Assembly (NCBI GenBank): GCA_003427395.1
Contig: BFEA01000358.1
Coordinates: 639,007 to 662,898 of the forward strand
Direction of reading: 5' to 3'
Source: Chara braunii
Taxonomy: Eukaryota > Streptophyta > Charophyceae > Charales > Characeae
DNA length: 23,892 nucleotides
Part shown: positions 1 through 7,646 of the stretch, one piece after another
How the letters are laid out: the number at the start of each line of letters is the position of its first letter
Position numbering within the stretch: position 1 is the stretch's first letter
The notes under the pieces: generated by a model
Seen by the model: only the letters and a program-made list of their open reading frames with translations
Told to the model about the DNA's origin: nothing
Databases searched by the model: none
Made by a program: the position numbers and the translations under genes

Positions 1-107
1 GTAGGCAGAGAGGGAGAAGAGGACAACAAACGAGGGGCTGTGACAAACTGTTTCGTCGGAGTTTCACCGACTCATCAGGAGGCTGAACCCTCAACAGTCT
101 GCAGAAA
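1..107 (-). repeat. Hammerhead-bearing short retroelement, copy 1
   Basis: First of at least eight copies of a short element. It is read on the minus strand because the ribozyme folds in that sense. The window start cuts off its 3' end. On the plus strand it runs from GTAGGCAGAG through GACAAACTGTTTCG and CTCATCAGGAGG to TCTGCAGAA, then meets a (TA)n tract at about 107. Copy 2 follows in the same orientation with a period of 156 bases (GTAGGCAGAG at 1 and at 157). No protein-coding capacity is visible, so it is a non-autonomous element. This is one of two copies that keep the whole ribozyme. Confidence 0.8.
42..102 (-). ncRNA. Type III hammerhead ribozyme (copy 1, complete)
   Basis: Minus-strand RNA from 102 down to 42 folds as a self-cleaving hammerhead. 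In order it has: a 9-bp stem III 5' strand (GCAGACUGU, two G-U pairs); cleavage base U17; stem I GAGG/CCUC closed by loop GUUCAG; core box CUGAUGA; stem II GUCGG/CCGAC with loop UGAAACU; core GAAA; and the stem III 3' strand (ACAGUUUGU). All invariant core bases, the A15.1-U16.1 pair and a G-C pair at the base of stem II are present. The predicted cut lies between complements of plus positions 93 and 92. A GUU triplet obeys the NUH rule but is usually slower than GUC. The fold was found by hand and no activity is shown. Confidence 0.85.
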
Positions 108-128
108 TATATATATATCGTCACATAT

Positions 129-236
129 CGTCACAAACAGAACTGCCCGGTAAACCGTAGGCAGAGAGAGAGAAGAGGACAACAAACGAGGGGCTGTGAC
201 AAACTGTTTCGTCGGAGTTTCACCGTTTCACCGACT
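129..236 (-). repeat. Hammerhead-bearing short retroelement, copy 2 (5'-truncated)
   Basis: Second copy, tandem to copy 1. Its 3' end (plus strand CGTCACAAACAG at 129) follows a (TA)n tract, and an extra CGTCACAT at 119 duplicates that terminus. It continues through CCCGGTAAACCGTAGG and the stem III and stem II region, then stops at CCGACT|ATATAT at 236. Core box CUGAUGA, stem I and the cleavage site are missing. A 9-base internal duplication (GTTTCACCG) enlarges the stem II loop, so this ribozyme is dead. Confidence 0.75.
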
Positions 237-269
237 ATATATATATATATATTATCCGCCAACACTCGA

Positions 270-1050
270 CCATGCTCAAACTGTGCAGGCTTCGTTTATT
301 AAAAAAAAAGCCTAGTACAGGTCACCATCGAGCCCTCGCCAGTTTGCAAGGGGCGGCAGAGCACGAAACTGCATGGTCTTTTCGTCGACAGCCAGAACCT
401 ATGCACCCCATATATATCGCCCCCTTCATGGCACACTGAAGCTTTGTACAGACGCGCCAACACCAAAACAGATGATTTCCAAAACTGACGACTACAGAGA
501 ATTTATTCCGGAAAACAACCCACCGTTGACTGTGGGTGGCCCTCACTTTTTCCTATCAATTTACAAACTGAAAAAGTATAGCAATGAACTTCAGGGCAAT
601 CAAAGAAACAGCATCTCTGGTTCCGAGTCCCAAGGCCTGCACTCCCTCCTTTGTCCCGAAGTTGGGCCAGTACGGGGTCCACACACAGGCCGAGGCCAAC
701 AACCAGGAGCGCCGCCCTTTCGCCAGTTGGTCAATCTAACGGCCAATGGTGGCTGCAGTTTTGTTTTTACTGCGTGCAGAAGTTGGCCCAACTTCCGCAG
801 GCGCCGGTGGCTTAAGCAAAAGCCCAAGCCTTCTCGTTGAACCAGCCATGTGCTCCAGGAGACGCGCAAAGAAAAGTTTGAAAAACTGCTCTTCTGTAAA
901 CAGAGGAAAAAGGCCAAGTACGAGGTCGCCCTTCCCCTCCGTTAATCATGTGCAGACTCTGCAGAGTCCAGACACAGAATATCAAACGGACTCTTTCTGA
1001 AGTTTGAAATCAAACTCTCAGTGAGCTCCATATAGTTTCTAGGAGGCTTA
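270..1050. other. Intergenic DNA, no recognisable gene
   Basis: Short open frames on both strands have no recognisable domain, no codon-like regularity and no shared splice context. A run of nine A at 301 and mildly GC-rich stretches (650-800) are the only visible traits. I see no gene or known repeat here. Confidence 0.5.
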
Positions 1051-1211
1051 CCCACAAGCTTGGAAACAAGGGGGGTTGCTAGACAGGTATAGACAAAGAC
1101 TCACAAAGTTATGAACAGAGAGAGAGAGGGACAGACAAACACAGGACTGGGTACAGAAAGGTAGACAGGGATACATACATAAAGTTATGGAACAGAGACA
1201 GAAAGACAGGC

Positions 1212-1527
1212 TAGATACAGGAGTGGAGACAGAAAGCGAGACGTACAAGGCAAAAACAGGAAAGCTGGAGTTGCTTAATAGAGAAAGAGAAGGACAACAG
1301 AAAGAGAGAGAAGGTTGGAGGGATGCAGCTCTTGACCGATGGCCTCCTATTTGTCGTGTCTTTGCCGGGTAGATACAGGAGTGGAGACAGAAAGCGCGAA
1401 GTACAAGGCAAAAACAGGAGAGCTGGAGTTACTTAATAGAGAAAGCGAAGGACAACAGAAAGAGAGAGAAAGTTAGAGGGATGCAGCTCTTGACCAATGG
1501 CCTACTATTTGTCGTGTCTTTGCCGGC
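1212..1527. repeat. Two-copy direct tandem repeat, 158-bp unit
   Basis: TAGATACAGGAGTGGAGACA at 1212 recurs at 1370, and TTTGCCGG ends each unit at 1368 and 1526, a spacing of exactly 158 with no indel. The units differ by scattered substitutions. They are purine-rich (GAGACAGAAAG, AGAGAAAG) and sit in a longer GA-rich tract from about 1110. No coding signature is present. A simple tandem duplication is the likely origin. Confidence 0.85.
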
Positions 1528-1529
1528 TT

Positions 1530-2225
1530 AGCAGTGGCTGATACAGTGATGCATGCCAGCCGTTGACTATGACAGTATGACCAAATGGTTTGACTCGCGA
1601 TATCAGTCACTGATATAGGACGCCAGCCGTTGACAATTGCGAGGCTCAAGGCCTCGATAAGCCCTACTGGGCCCTCTTTTCAGTACGGTTGGCCGCCCTA
1701 AGTGAAGGCAGGCCCGACCAAGGGCTATTTTGGGGTCTCCACACTACTGGGGAAATTCAGGCAGTTGCGCAGCGCCAGTTGGTTGAAAGCGCCCAGGCCC
1801 TGGCTACTTTTACCAAATGCATCTGAGTCAGGGCCTGGGCGAGATACGCAACAAGGACCCAACACAGGCTGCGGGCAGTTGGGCATGGGTAACTGTCACA
1901 GGCCCTGGGCCTGATTCGTTCAGACCGGGGCTCAGCCTCCCGGGGCCTACCGGAAGCTTCTGGGCCGGGGCCCGGTGCAGCCAGGTCACACGCAGCAGGC
2001 AGGCCACTTCCATTTAGGAAAGTGCCTGCCCCCACATTCCTCACTCGGGTACTGGCTGCATGCTGCGCTAATTGCTGGCCAGGCCCACGTGCTCACGGGC
2101 GAGCAGGGAGAGCAGGCAGCCATAGCCGAGCTGCGCTGCATAGCTGGATGGGGCGCATGGTGGTCCTTGGGTGCATGTGACATCTGTGAGTGGGGGATCG
2201 AGGTTGTGAGTGATACGAGAGACAT
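1530..2225. other. GC-rich intergenic DNA, no recognisable gene
   Basis: The stretch is G+C-rich around 1780-2000 with recurring CAGGCCC/GGGCCTG words. A short echo, CAGCCGTTGAC, occurs near 1557 and 1623. The open frames overlap on both strands without recognisable domains. Confidence 0.4.
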
Positions 2226-2289
2226 ACCTGGTGCTTGAGGCGACGGCATTGACCGAGATTTGCTCGGACTTCGAGGGGAGCTGTTGACG

Positions 2290-2541
2290 TCACCAGCGGC
2301 ATTGTAGATAGGCTAGATAGGATCTGCCATTTGTAGTCAGGGCACAGAGCGCCAGATAGGAAGTTTGACACTGGTTCATTGTTGATGATGATGAGACTAT
2401 TCCAACATTGTCACTTGTGAGCTTTTGCTGTGCTCTTATTTGGTGGAACTCGTTTTGCAATTCTGCTTTTGGTTTGAGGTCACGACTATCTGGTCTGATG
2501 TGTACGATGCTGCTTGGTTTCTGAAGTTCGCTATCGCTCAT
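2290..2541 (-). CDS. Candidate first exon of an unknown protein
   Basis: An 83-codon open frame reads on the minus strand from an ATG at 2541. The start context is favourable (GGAAAATGAGC, purine at -3). The peptide (starts MSDSELQKPSS) is not low-complexity, unlike most open frames nearby, and contains a polar, charged middle part. About 60 bases downstream in the same direction, CACCAG|GTATGT (around 2229-2224) resembles a 5' splice site, but it lies past this frame's stop at 2290-2292. A shorter exon or a frame slip would be needed to use it. I do not recognise the family. It could be a real exon of a host gene or chance. Confidence 0.25.
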   Translation of the reverse strand: MSDSELQKPSSIVHIRPDSRDLKPKAELQNEFHQIRAQQKLTSDNVGIVSSSSTMNQCQTSYLALCALTTNGRSYLAYLQCRW

Positions 2542-2664
2542 TTTCCTTGCACAATGTCCTTATGACCGAAAAATGATTTGACCGTTTGAGTGAAGTCGAC
2601 TCGCCAGAAGACTGGGAAATCGGGAAACCAGGGAGAGAAGGAAAAATCACATGGCGACGGTGGC

Positions 2665-2776
2665 GTCCTTCGGGACATCCGTTAAAAAAAAAAAAATGGA
2701 AGTACTATAAACAGAGAAGATTAGCGTGGCCCCTGCACAAGGACGACACACATAAATCGAGAAATGGTCTACATTA
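2665..2776 (+). pseudogene. U6 snRNA pseudogene, copy 1
   Basis: U6 is the catalytic spliceosomal RNA. This copy has a decayed 5' stem-loop (GTCCTTCGGGACATCC), then an A-run insertion in place of normal sequence, then ACAGAGA, GATTAGC, GGCCCCTGCACAAGGA and AAATCGAGAAATGGTC. The ACAGAGA box and AGC triad survive, but the 5' half is disrupted and several bases are changed. No upstream sequence element or TATA at about -30 is visible. It ends in ATTATTATT followed by nine A, so it looks like a retrocopy. CGGGAAACCA...CACATGG at 2621-2655 recurs at 2834-2866, so flanking sequence is also repeated. Confidence 0.85.
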
Positions 2777-3067
2777 TTATTAAAAAAAAAGAAACATCTG
2801 GCTCGAGACTGGCCACCAACGACATTGAGAATTCGGGAAACCACGGAGAGACGAAAAATCACCTGGCTCTAGACTGGCCAGCGCAGACATTCACAAACCC
2901 TGTCCGTACGGCCACGGCAGAGCTGGCATCCACCCTTGCATTGTCCTTTTCCCTGATGCTCGCCCGCGCACCCATCCCAGCAGCTGGCCCAACCTGTAAG
3001 AATACATGATAAGTCACTGAAATCAGTGAAATGTGCATTAGCACAAACATAAACATACCATCAAAAC

Positions 3068-3172
3068 GTCCCCTCCGAGATATCCGTTAAAATTGGAAAG
3101 ATAGAGAGAAGATTAGCATGACCCCTGCGCAACGATGACACGCACATAAATCGAGAAGCGGTCCAAGTTTTC
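3068..3172 (+). pseudogene. U6 snRNA pseudogene, copy 2
   Basis: A second U6-like sequence with a recognisable 5' end (GTCCCCTCCGAGATATCCG), AAAATTGGAA, AGAAGATTAGCATG, CCCCTGCGCAA, GATGACACGCACA and AATCGAGAAGCGGTCC. The essential ACAGAGA hexamer region reads AGAGAGA, and the 5' stem-loop no longer pairs, so function is unlikely. It is followed by CCACAAAAAATAAAATAAAAA, an A-rich tail typical of reverse-transcribed snRNA copies. No pol III promoter elements are seen upstream. It is about 400 bp downstream of copy 1 in the same orientation. Confidence 0.85.
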
Positions 3173-3958
3173 CACAAAAAATAAAATAAAAATCAAAACG
3201 AGCAAAACCCATCGGACGACGATACACTCTCCAAATTTGCACATTTGCTGCTGAGTAGTGCAGGTGAGGCCTACGGTCACAGTCGTTTGTACAGTAATTA
3301 GACATAGGCACAGACAGGCGTTATGCAACTGATTGAAATTTGAAACGCAATCCACAGCAAACTTGCACATTTCCATCTACACATGCAGTTATGAAGGAGA
3401 CAAGGCAAATCCACACCGAACCGGAGAGAGATACACAGCACAGCCGAAGCACAATATGCAAAAATAGACTCGAACTGAAGATTCAACTCTGAATTCCGCC
3501 TTCCTCCTCCAACCAATCAGCGTTACGCAAATTCCAGAATCTCGACCGTGTTTCAACAACTGCAAACAGAATTAAACAATGTTAATTCCAGCAAAGTATC
3601 TGGGAGACCTCTTCTTCCTCCTCCCTATCAGTTCCCACAGGTCTTGCTATGGCTACGGCGCTACCCTGAAACAGCGCCCCAACCCCAACACCTGCAGCAC
3701 ACCGACACAACCTCCTGTCTCAAGAGCCGACCACGCAAACACCGAATTCCCTGATTGCAGTCCTAGCGCCCATTCCAGGGAGCAGCGCCAGTCTCCCTTC
3801 GAAGAAGAAGATGTCAACCCCCTTTTTCATTTTTCCTCCTACCCCCCATCATTGGGGGGGAAAAAAAAAAAAAAAAAAAAAAAAGACATACTTTTCTATC
3901 AATTTCAGAACTTGCCCTTATATTATTGACGAAAATAATCAAATATAACAGTTCTAAA
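3173..3958. other. Intergenic DNA with a long poly-A tract
   Basis: No recognisable gene. The main landmark is a poly-A run of more than 20 bases preceded by GGGGGG (about 3855-3883). Open frames on the plus strand (3548-3929) end in this homopolymer and show no domain. Confidence 0.45.
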
Positions 3959-3972
3959 CAATATATATATAT

Positions 3973-4150
3973 CGTCACAAACAGAACTGCCCGGTAAACC
4001 GTAGGCAGAGAGAGAGAAGAGGACAACAAACGAGGGGCTGTGACAAACTGTTTCGTCGGAGTTTCACCGACTCATCAGGAGGCTGAACCCTCAACAGTCT
4101 GCAGAATCCCCTCACTGATTACACTGTAAATGATAATCTACCTTAACCAA
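3973..4150 (-). repeat. Hammerhead-bearing short retroelement, copy 3 (longest)
   Basis: Its 3' terminus follows ATATATATATAT (CGTCACAAACAG at 3973 on the plus strand). It contains the full ribozyme and extends past it into TCTGCAGAATCCCC and ATTACACTGTAAATGATAAT. That extension matches, on the opposite strand, 7430-7490 near another copy. This defines extra 5' sequence of the element beyond the ribozyme. Homology becomes unclear after about 4150. Confidence 0.85.
4042..4102 (-). ncRNA. Type III hammerhead ribozyme (copy 3, complete)
   Basis: Base-for-base the same ribozyme as at 42-102: CUGAUGA, stem II GUCGG/CCGAC, GAAA, stem I GAGG/CCUC and a 9-bp stem III. The predicted cleavage is between complements of plus 4093 and 4092. 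Two identical complete ribozymes about 4 kb apart, amid truncated relatives, indicate recent copying or selective retention of the fold. Confidence 0.85.
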
Positions 4151-4373
4151 AATCAAACCCACACCAGATGGAAAACTCTACAGACTGTCGGTTCACACCC
4201 CATCACAAGCCAGCAAAACATCCACGAAACAAAGAAAGGTCTGTCACAGCCAAAAAATACACTCCAGACACGCCCTGGCACTAGAGGCACAGCATGGCCG
4301 CCTAGTAACGGCCCCGACCACTGCCGCTCGACCTGACCGGAAAAAATCGTAGCAGGAAGCTAGCGAAGTCGTA
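4151..4373. other. Spacer between two hammerhead-element copies
   Basis: No recognisable gene. It may include more 5' sequence of copy 3, but I see no second copy of it in the window to test that. Confidence 0.4.
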
Positions 4374-4381
4374 GTATATAT

Positions 4382-4435
4382 CGTCACAAACAGAACTGCC
4401 CGGTAAACCGTAGGCAGAGAGAGAGAAGAGGACAA
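4382..4435 (-). repeat. Hammerhead-bearing short retroelement, copy 4 (3' fragment)
   Basis: Only the 3' part remains: CGTCACAAACAGAACTGCCC through the GTAGGCAGAGAGAG tract to GAGGACAA, bounded by TATATAT on the left and ATATATG on the right. It holds no ribozyme sequence. It is the shortest clear example of 5' truncation with the common 3' end retained. Confidence 0.75.
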
Positions 4436-4833
4436 TATATGATTCTCCGACTTTGTTTTAGTTTGTACCCACGATGAACATTTCAAATGTTGAAAAAAAG
4501 CAAACTGCCGTGCTGCACTGAAGAACGAGGTCTGCACACCAAACAAGGGCATTTTGGAAATTTGGACGGACTCCGAGGGAGTTGTGTCAATTTTTTTAGA
4601 GCATCAAAACTTCAAAAGGCTCCAACAACTCCCAGAATTTAATTATGGTTAAGAAAATTCACCATAAAAAAAAATGGCATAATTTTTCCATAGAATTCAT
4701 ACATATATACAGTATTATACACCATGGTTTTTTTTTTTTGTGTGTGGGGGGGGGGGGTGTAAATGCCTCATTTTTATGTTTTTTTTTTAAATAAACTACT
4801 CTTTTTTTATGGCTCCCTTTTGGGTTGTTCTTT

Positions 4834-4835
<2 letters not shown>
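4436..4835. other. AT-rich spacer with homopolymers
   Basis: No gene visible. It contains T-runs (4730, 4780), a G-run at 4747-4757 and A-runs near 4670. Confidence 0.45.

Positions 4836-4878
<43 letters not shown>
4836..4878. repeat. (GT)n microsatellite
   Basis: About 21 uninterrupted GT units immediately upstream of the U2-derived cluster. Confidence 0.95.
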
Positions 4879-4879
<1 letters not shown>

Positions 4880-4885
4880 TGCGAT

Positions 4886-4952
4886 GGACCACGGGTCAAG
4901 ATATTTACCAACTGATCAGAAACAGATACAGTGCACTTGAGCTGACTTAGCC
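4886..4952 (-). pseudogene. U2 snRNA-derived sequence, copy a
   Basis: Minus-strand reading gives GGCTAAG, TCAAGTG, GTATCTGTT, TGATCAGTT, AAATATCT and GTGG, in the order found in the 5' half of U2 snRNA. The branch-point-recognition segment (GTAGTA in U2) is changed to GCACTGTA, so it cannot act as U2. It is joined head-to-head with a plus-strand copy (4943-5001), forming a palindrome whose best arms are 16 bp (4921-4936 and 4955-4970). Confidence 0.65.
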
Positions 4953-5001
4953 AGGTGCACTGTATCTGTTCTGAACTTCTGATCAGTTCGTAAATAGGAC
5001 C
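4943..5001 (+). pseudogene. U2 snRNA-derived sequence, copy b (inverted)
   Basis: The plus strand reads CTTAGCC, GTGCACTGTATCTGTTCT, TGATCAGTT and TAAATAGGACC, parallel to copy a but on the other strand. A small insertion separates the TCTGTTCT and ATCAGTT blocks. It shares GGACC with the neighbouring copy at 4997, so the copies are directly joined. Confidence 0.55.
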
Positions 5002-5080
5002 ACGGGTCAGATACTTATGAATGATCAAGAACAGATACAGTGCACTTGAGCTGACTTAGCCAAAAGGCGGAGAGAGTTAT
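4997..5080 (-). pseudogene. U2 snRNA-derived sequence, copy c (longest)
   Basis: This is the clearest member. The minus strand reads TCTCTCCGCCTTTTGGCTAAG, TCAAGTG, GTATCTGTTCTTGATCA, TATCTGA and GTGGTCC. This follows U2 from its conserved 5' region (CTTCTCGGCCTTTTGGCTAAG in canonical U2) through the branch-recognition and Sm-proximal areas. The branch-recognition motif is altered as in copy a, and about four extra bases follow GGCTAAG in both. Shared changes show the copies derive from one already divergent source. Confidence 0.7.
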
Positions 5081-5099
5081 CGCTCCTTTTTTTCCCAAT

Positions 5100-5131
5100 G
5101 GCAGATACAGTGCACTTGACCTCACTTAGCA
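5100..5131 (-). pseudogene. U2 snRNA-derived fragment, copy d
   Basis: A short piece reading GCTAAGTGAGGTCAAGTGC and ACTGTATCTG on the minus strand. It shares the GCACTGTA variant of the other copies. Confidence 0.5.
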
Positions 5132-5149
5132 AAAAAAAAAGAAGACCCT

Positions 5150-6040
5150 TCAATTACCAAAAGAAAACAGACCCAAAAAAAAAAAAAAAAAAAAACCTTT
5201 GAAGAAATGCCTGCTTTGTTTTTTCACACAATTAAATTGCTGAGTCGAAATCCCACCAAACAAGCTTGCAGCCAACCTGACCTTTATCATCCTCTCCATG
5301 CTGAACCGGTCCATCACCGCCATAGCCACAATTCTTCTTCGTCTCCCACCACTTTTTCCTCCTCCTCCTCCTCCTCCTCCTCTTCCTCCTCCTCCTCTTC
5401 CTCTCTCTCCCTTGGTCAAGCCTGCTTGGCTTCGCAATGACGACATAGCCGCTGCTCCAGATTGGAGTCGAGATAGGTCACACCATCGCCATTGTCTTCT
5501 ACATCCCGCGGTGGAGAACTTGTCCACATTCACGTCCACATTCATGTCCCCATCTGACCGTCTGAAGCAGACGAAGCATGAAGCCAGATCCCTTGGGCTT
5601 GACAGGACAGTCGAAACCCGAGTTCGTGTCTCTCTGCATCTGCGGGAGAGCGGGGAGGAGTAGGCGAAGGAGTACGAGAAGCAGGAGTAGGAGGGGCAGG
5701 AGTAGGAGTAGGAGTAGGAGGGGCAGGAGTAGGAGTAGGAGTAGGAGGAGCAACAAGAGGAGGAGGAGGACAACAGTGGGGCGATCTGGATCAGCCCCTT
5801 TGATCTTGATGTCGATGTTGATGTTGATGTTGACGAGTTCGAACCACTGGGATGAAATCCATCCCGCCCATATTTGCCATCCCTGCAAGAGGTCAAGAAT
5901 AGGCCACTCAAACCCAGACCGCCATCGCTCCTGGTTAACTTTGCCGCAGGCAAGACCCCAGCAGTCGCCATAGCTGCAGAGCTCCAGAGAGCTCTTTTCC
6001 TGCGCAAAAAACGGAACAAGCAGGAACGCGAAACACGAAG
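5150..6040. other. Low-complexity region with TCC and AGGAGT arrays
   Basis: Contains A-runs (5175-5195), a (TCC)n tract near 5356-5410, an AGGAGT/GGGGCAGGAGT minisatellite at about 5655-5766 and GATGTT repeats at 5805-5832. Long open frames on the minus strand (up to 289 codons) are made by these simple repeats and encode Ser/Tyr, Gly or Leu runs. I do not treat them as genes. Confidence 0.6.
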
Positions 6041-6047
6041 TCAAGTT

Positions 6048-6690
6048 CTGTGTCCACCAAGTTTCGAACCACTGACCTCATACCCATTTGCCACTTAAGG
6101 ACCCTTTAGTAATTGATTCCACATATGCCTCTTAAGGACCCTTTAGTAATTGATTCCACATTGTGTCACCCCCTTCTGATCCATTGCCATTACAGAGACT
6201 CGACACATTGACCTCATGTGTCTGCCACTGTTAAGTACCTTTGACTGATTGCCACTTTACTTACCCTCTAGCTGATTGCCATTTCATTGTGGTTCGACCC
6301 ACTGATCTCATGTGTATATGCCACTCAAGTACCCTTTAATTACTGATTGCCATTTTACCCTTTAGTTACTGATTGCCATTATACCCTTTAATTACTGATT
6401 GCCATTTTTTACCCTTTAATTACTGATTGCCATTTCACTGTGGTTCGAACCACTCAAGTACCCTTTCATTTGATTGCCATTGTCACTTTTTGATTGATCG
6501 CCATGCCGCCGTGATTCGAACCATCGACCAAGTAGTACCCTCTTTTTTTCTTTTCTTTTCTTTTTTCTTTTTTTTTTTTGTTCTCAAAACAGCATCGACC
6601 AAGTACCCTTTAATTGATTGTCAGTGCCACTTTGTTTTTGCTTGATCGCATTCGGGCCATTGACCTCATGCGTCTGCCACTGAAGTTAAA
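6048..6690. repeat. Degenerate tandem array with tRNA B-box-like motif
   Basis: About six partly degenerate units of roughly 100 bp. Each has a GGTTCGAACC-like word followed by ACTGACCTCAT, TGCCACT, AAGTACCCTTT and TGATTGCCAT. The GGTTCGAAC-like word occurs near 6062, 6292, 6433 and 6514, with weaker versions at 6195 and 6650. Some segments consist only of short TTTAATTACTGATTGCCATT duplications (6345-6430). On the minus strand the unit reads GAGGTCAGTGGTTCGAA, close to a tRNA anticodon-to-T-arm segment with a pol III B box. A tandem array grown from a tRNA-derived SINE is my inference. Confidence 0.6.
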
Positions 6691-6699
6691 AGGATTGCT

Positions 6700-7130
6700 A
6701 TTGTATACCCCCCCCCTTTAAAAAAAAAAAAAAACGGCTATACTTTATTTAAGCCCAACGAATTGGCCAGGTGCGAGAGGCGATACTACCCCCCCCCAAG
6801 TCACTCAGCAAACGGTCGTTTTACCCCGACCTCACCCGACTGCTGCACTCCCTCCCTCCCTCCCTCCCTTCCTCCCTCCCTCCCNCCCCCTTTCTCTACC
6901 CCGCCGCCCCCCTTCCTGCCGTACCACAACGCTCCCGGCCTCCTCCCGTCCTCCCCTTCCTCCTGATCGTATACTCCTGCTCCTGCTCTTCGTGGATCTC
7001 CTCCTCCTCCTCCTCCTCCTCCGCCTTCTCCACCACCTTCTCCTCCTTCTCCTCCTCCTGTCATTGCATCTCGTCGCCTGACGGAGGTGATGGGAAAGGG
7101 AAGACAAAACCTTTGCGTACCAGAAGATTA
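6700..7130. repeat. C/T-rich low-complexity region with one N
   Basis: Includes a C-run and A-run (6708-6734), CCCT repeats (6850-6890) with an undetermined base at 6885, and (TCC)n at 7000-7050. Open frames here are homopolymer artefacts. The N suggests an assembly or base-calling difficulty. Confidence 0.8.
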
Positions 7131-7429
7131 GAAAGACGGGGGCAGAGAAGAGAGGGAGGGGGTGAGACGACGCGCAAAGAGGAGGAGCAGGCAGCAGAGA
7201 TGAAGGACGGGAGCACAACAGCCGGTCAAGACGAGAAAGGGCTCCTGTTGAACCGAACGGGTGATCGAGAAAGAGGAGGTAACTCCTGTTCTTGTCATCC
7301 CCGCCGTATAACTGATCATCATCTGTTTTGATTTTCGTCACAGGTACCTTGAGGGCAGTGGTTGGTGGTCCCCACCACCTCAGAGGGGTATCAGTTGTCG
7401 GGCAGTCGTTGATGCTTAACCACAACCGG
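7131..7429. other. No recognisable gene; possible 5' extension of the hammerhead element
   Basis: Purine-rich to 7280. From about 7340, CCTTGAGGGCAG, GGTGGTCCCCACC and ACCACAACCGGGGTTAAGC lead without a break into the recognisable element at 7430. It could therefore be additional 5' sequence of the element, but no second copy is present to confirm this. Confidence 0.35.
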
Positions 7430-7503
7430 GGTTAAGCGGGATTATCACTTACAGTGTAATCAGTTTGGGGATTCTGCAGACTGTTGAGGGTTCATCCCTC
7501 CTT
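7430..7503 (+). repeat. Hammerhead-element fragment: 5' portion with broken ribozyme
   Basis: Here the element reads on the plus strand: ATTATCACTTACAGTGTAAT, TCTGCAGACTGTTGAGGG, then TTCATCCCTCCTTATGA. It keeps the stem III 5' strand and a stem I hairpin. The core box is CUUAUGA instead of CUGAUGA, and the sequence runs into TA-rich DNA before stem II. It matches the 5' extension of copy 3 (4098-4150) on the other strand. Confidence 0.7.
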
Positions 7504-7522
7504 ATGATATATACTTATATAT

Positions 7523-7640
7523 CGTCAAACACAGCTGCCCGGTAAACCGTACTAGGCAGAGAGGGAGGGAGAAGAGGACAAGAAACGAGAGGCTGTGACA
7601 AACTGTTTCGTCGGAGTTTCACCGTCTCATCAGGAGGATA
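7523..7640 (-). repeat. Hammerhead-bearing short retroelement, copy 5 (5'-truncated)
   Basis: From CGTCAAACACAGCTGCCC (after TTATATAT) through GACAAACTGTTTCG to GTCTCATCAGGAGG, then (TA)n. Core CUGAUGA and GAAA remain, but the truncation falls inside stem I, so the cleavage site and the stem III 5' strand are lost. A lone CGTCACAAA scrap follows at 7647. Confidence 0.8.
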
Positions 7641-7646
7641 TATATC

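Noticed and set aside
5356-5410. CRISPR-like regular repeats
   Set aside because: These are trinucleotide microsatellites without spacers, and the genome is eukaryotic.
5150-6044. Minus-strand open frames of 289 and 181 codons
   Set aside because: They are produced by TCC, AGGAGT and homopolymer arrays and encode Ser/Tyr, Gly or Leu runs. No domain is visible.
6771-7425. Overlapping frames of 186 and 197 codons on opposite strands
   Set aside because: Both run through CCCT/TCC low-complexity DNA with an undetermined base at 6885.
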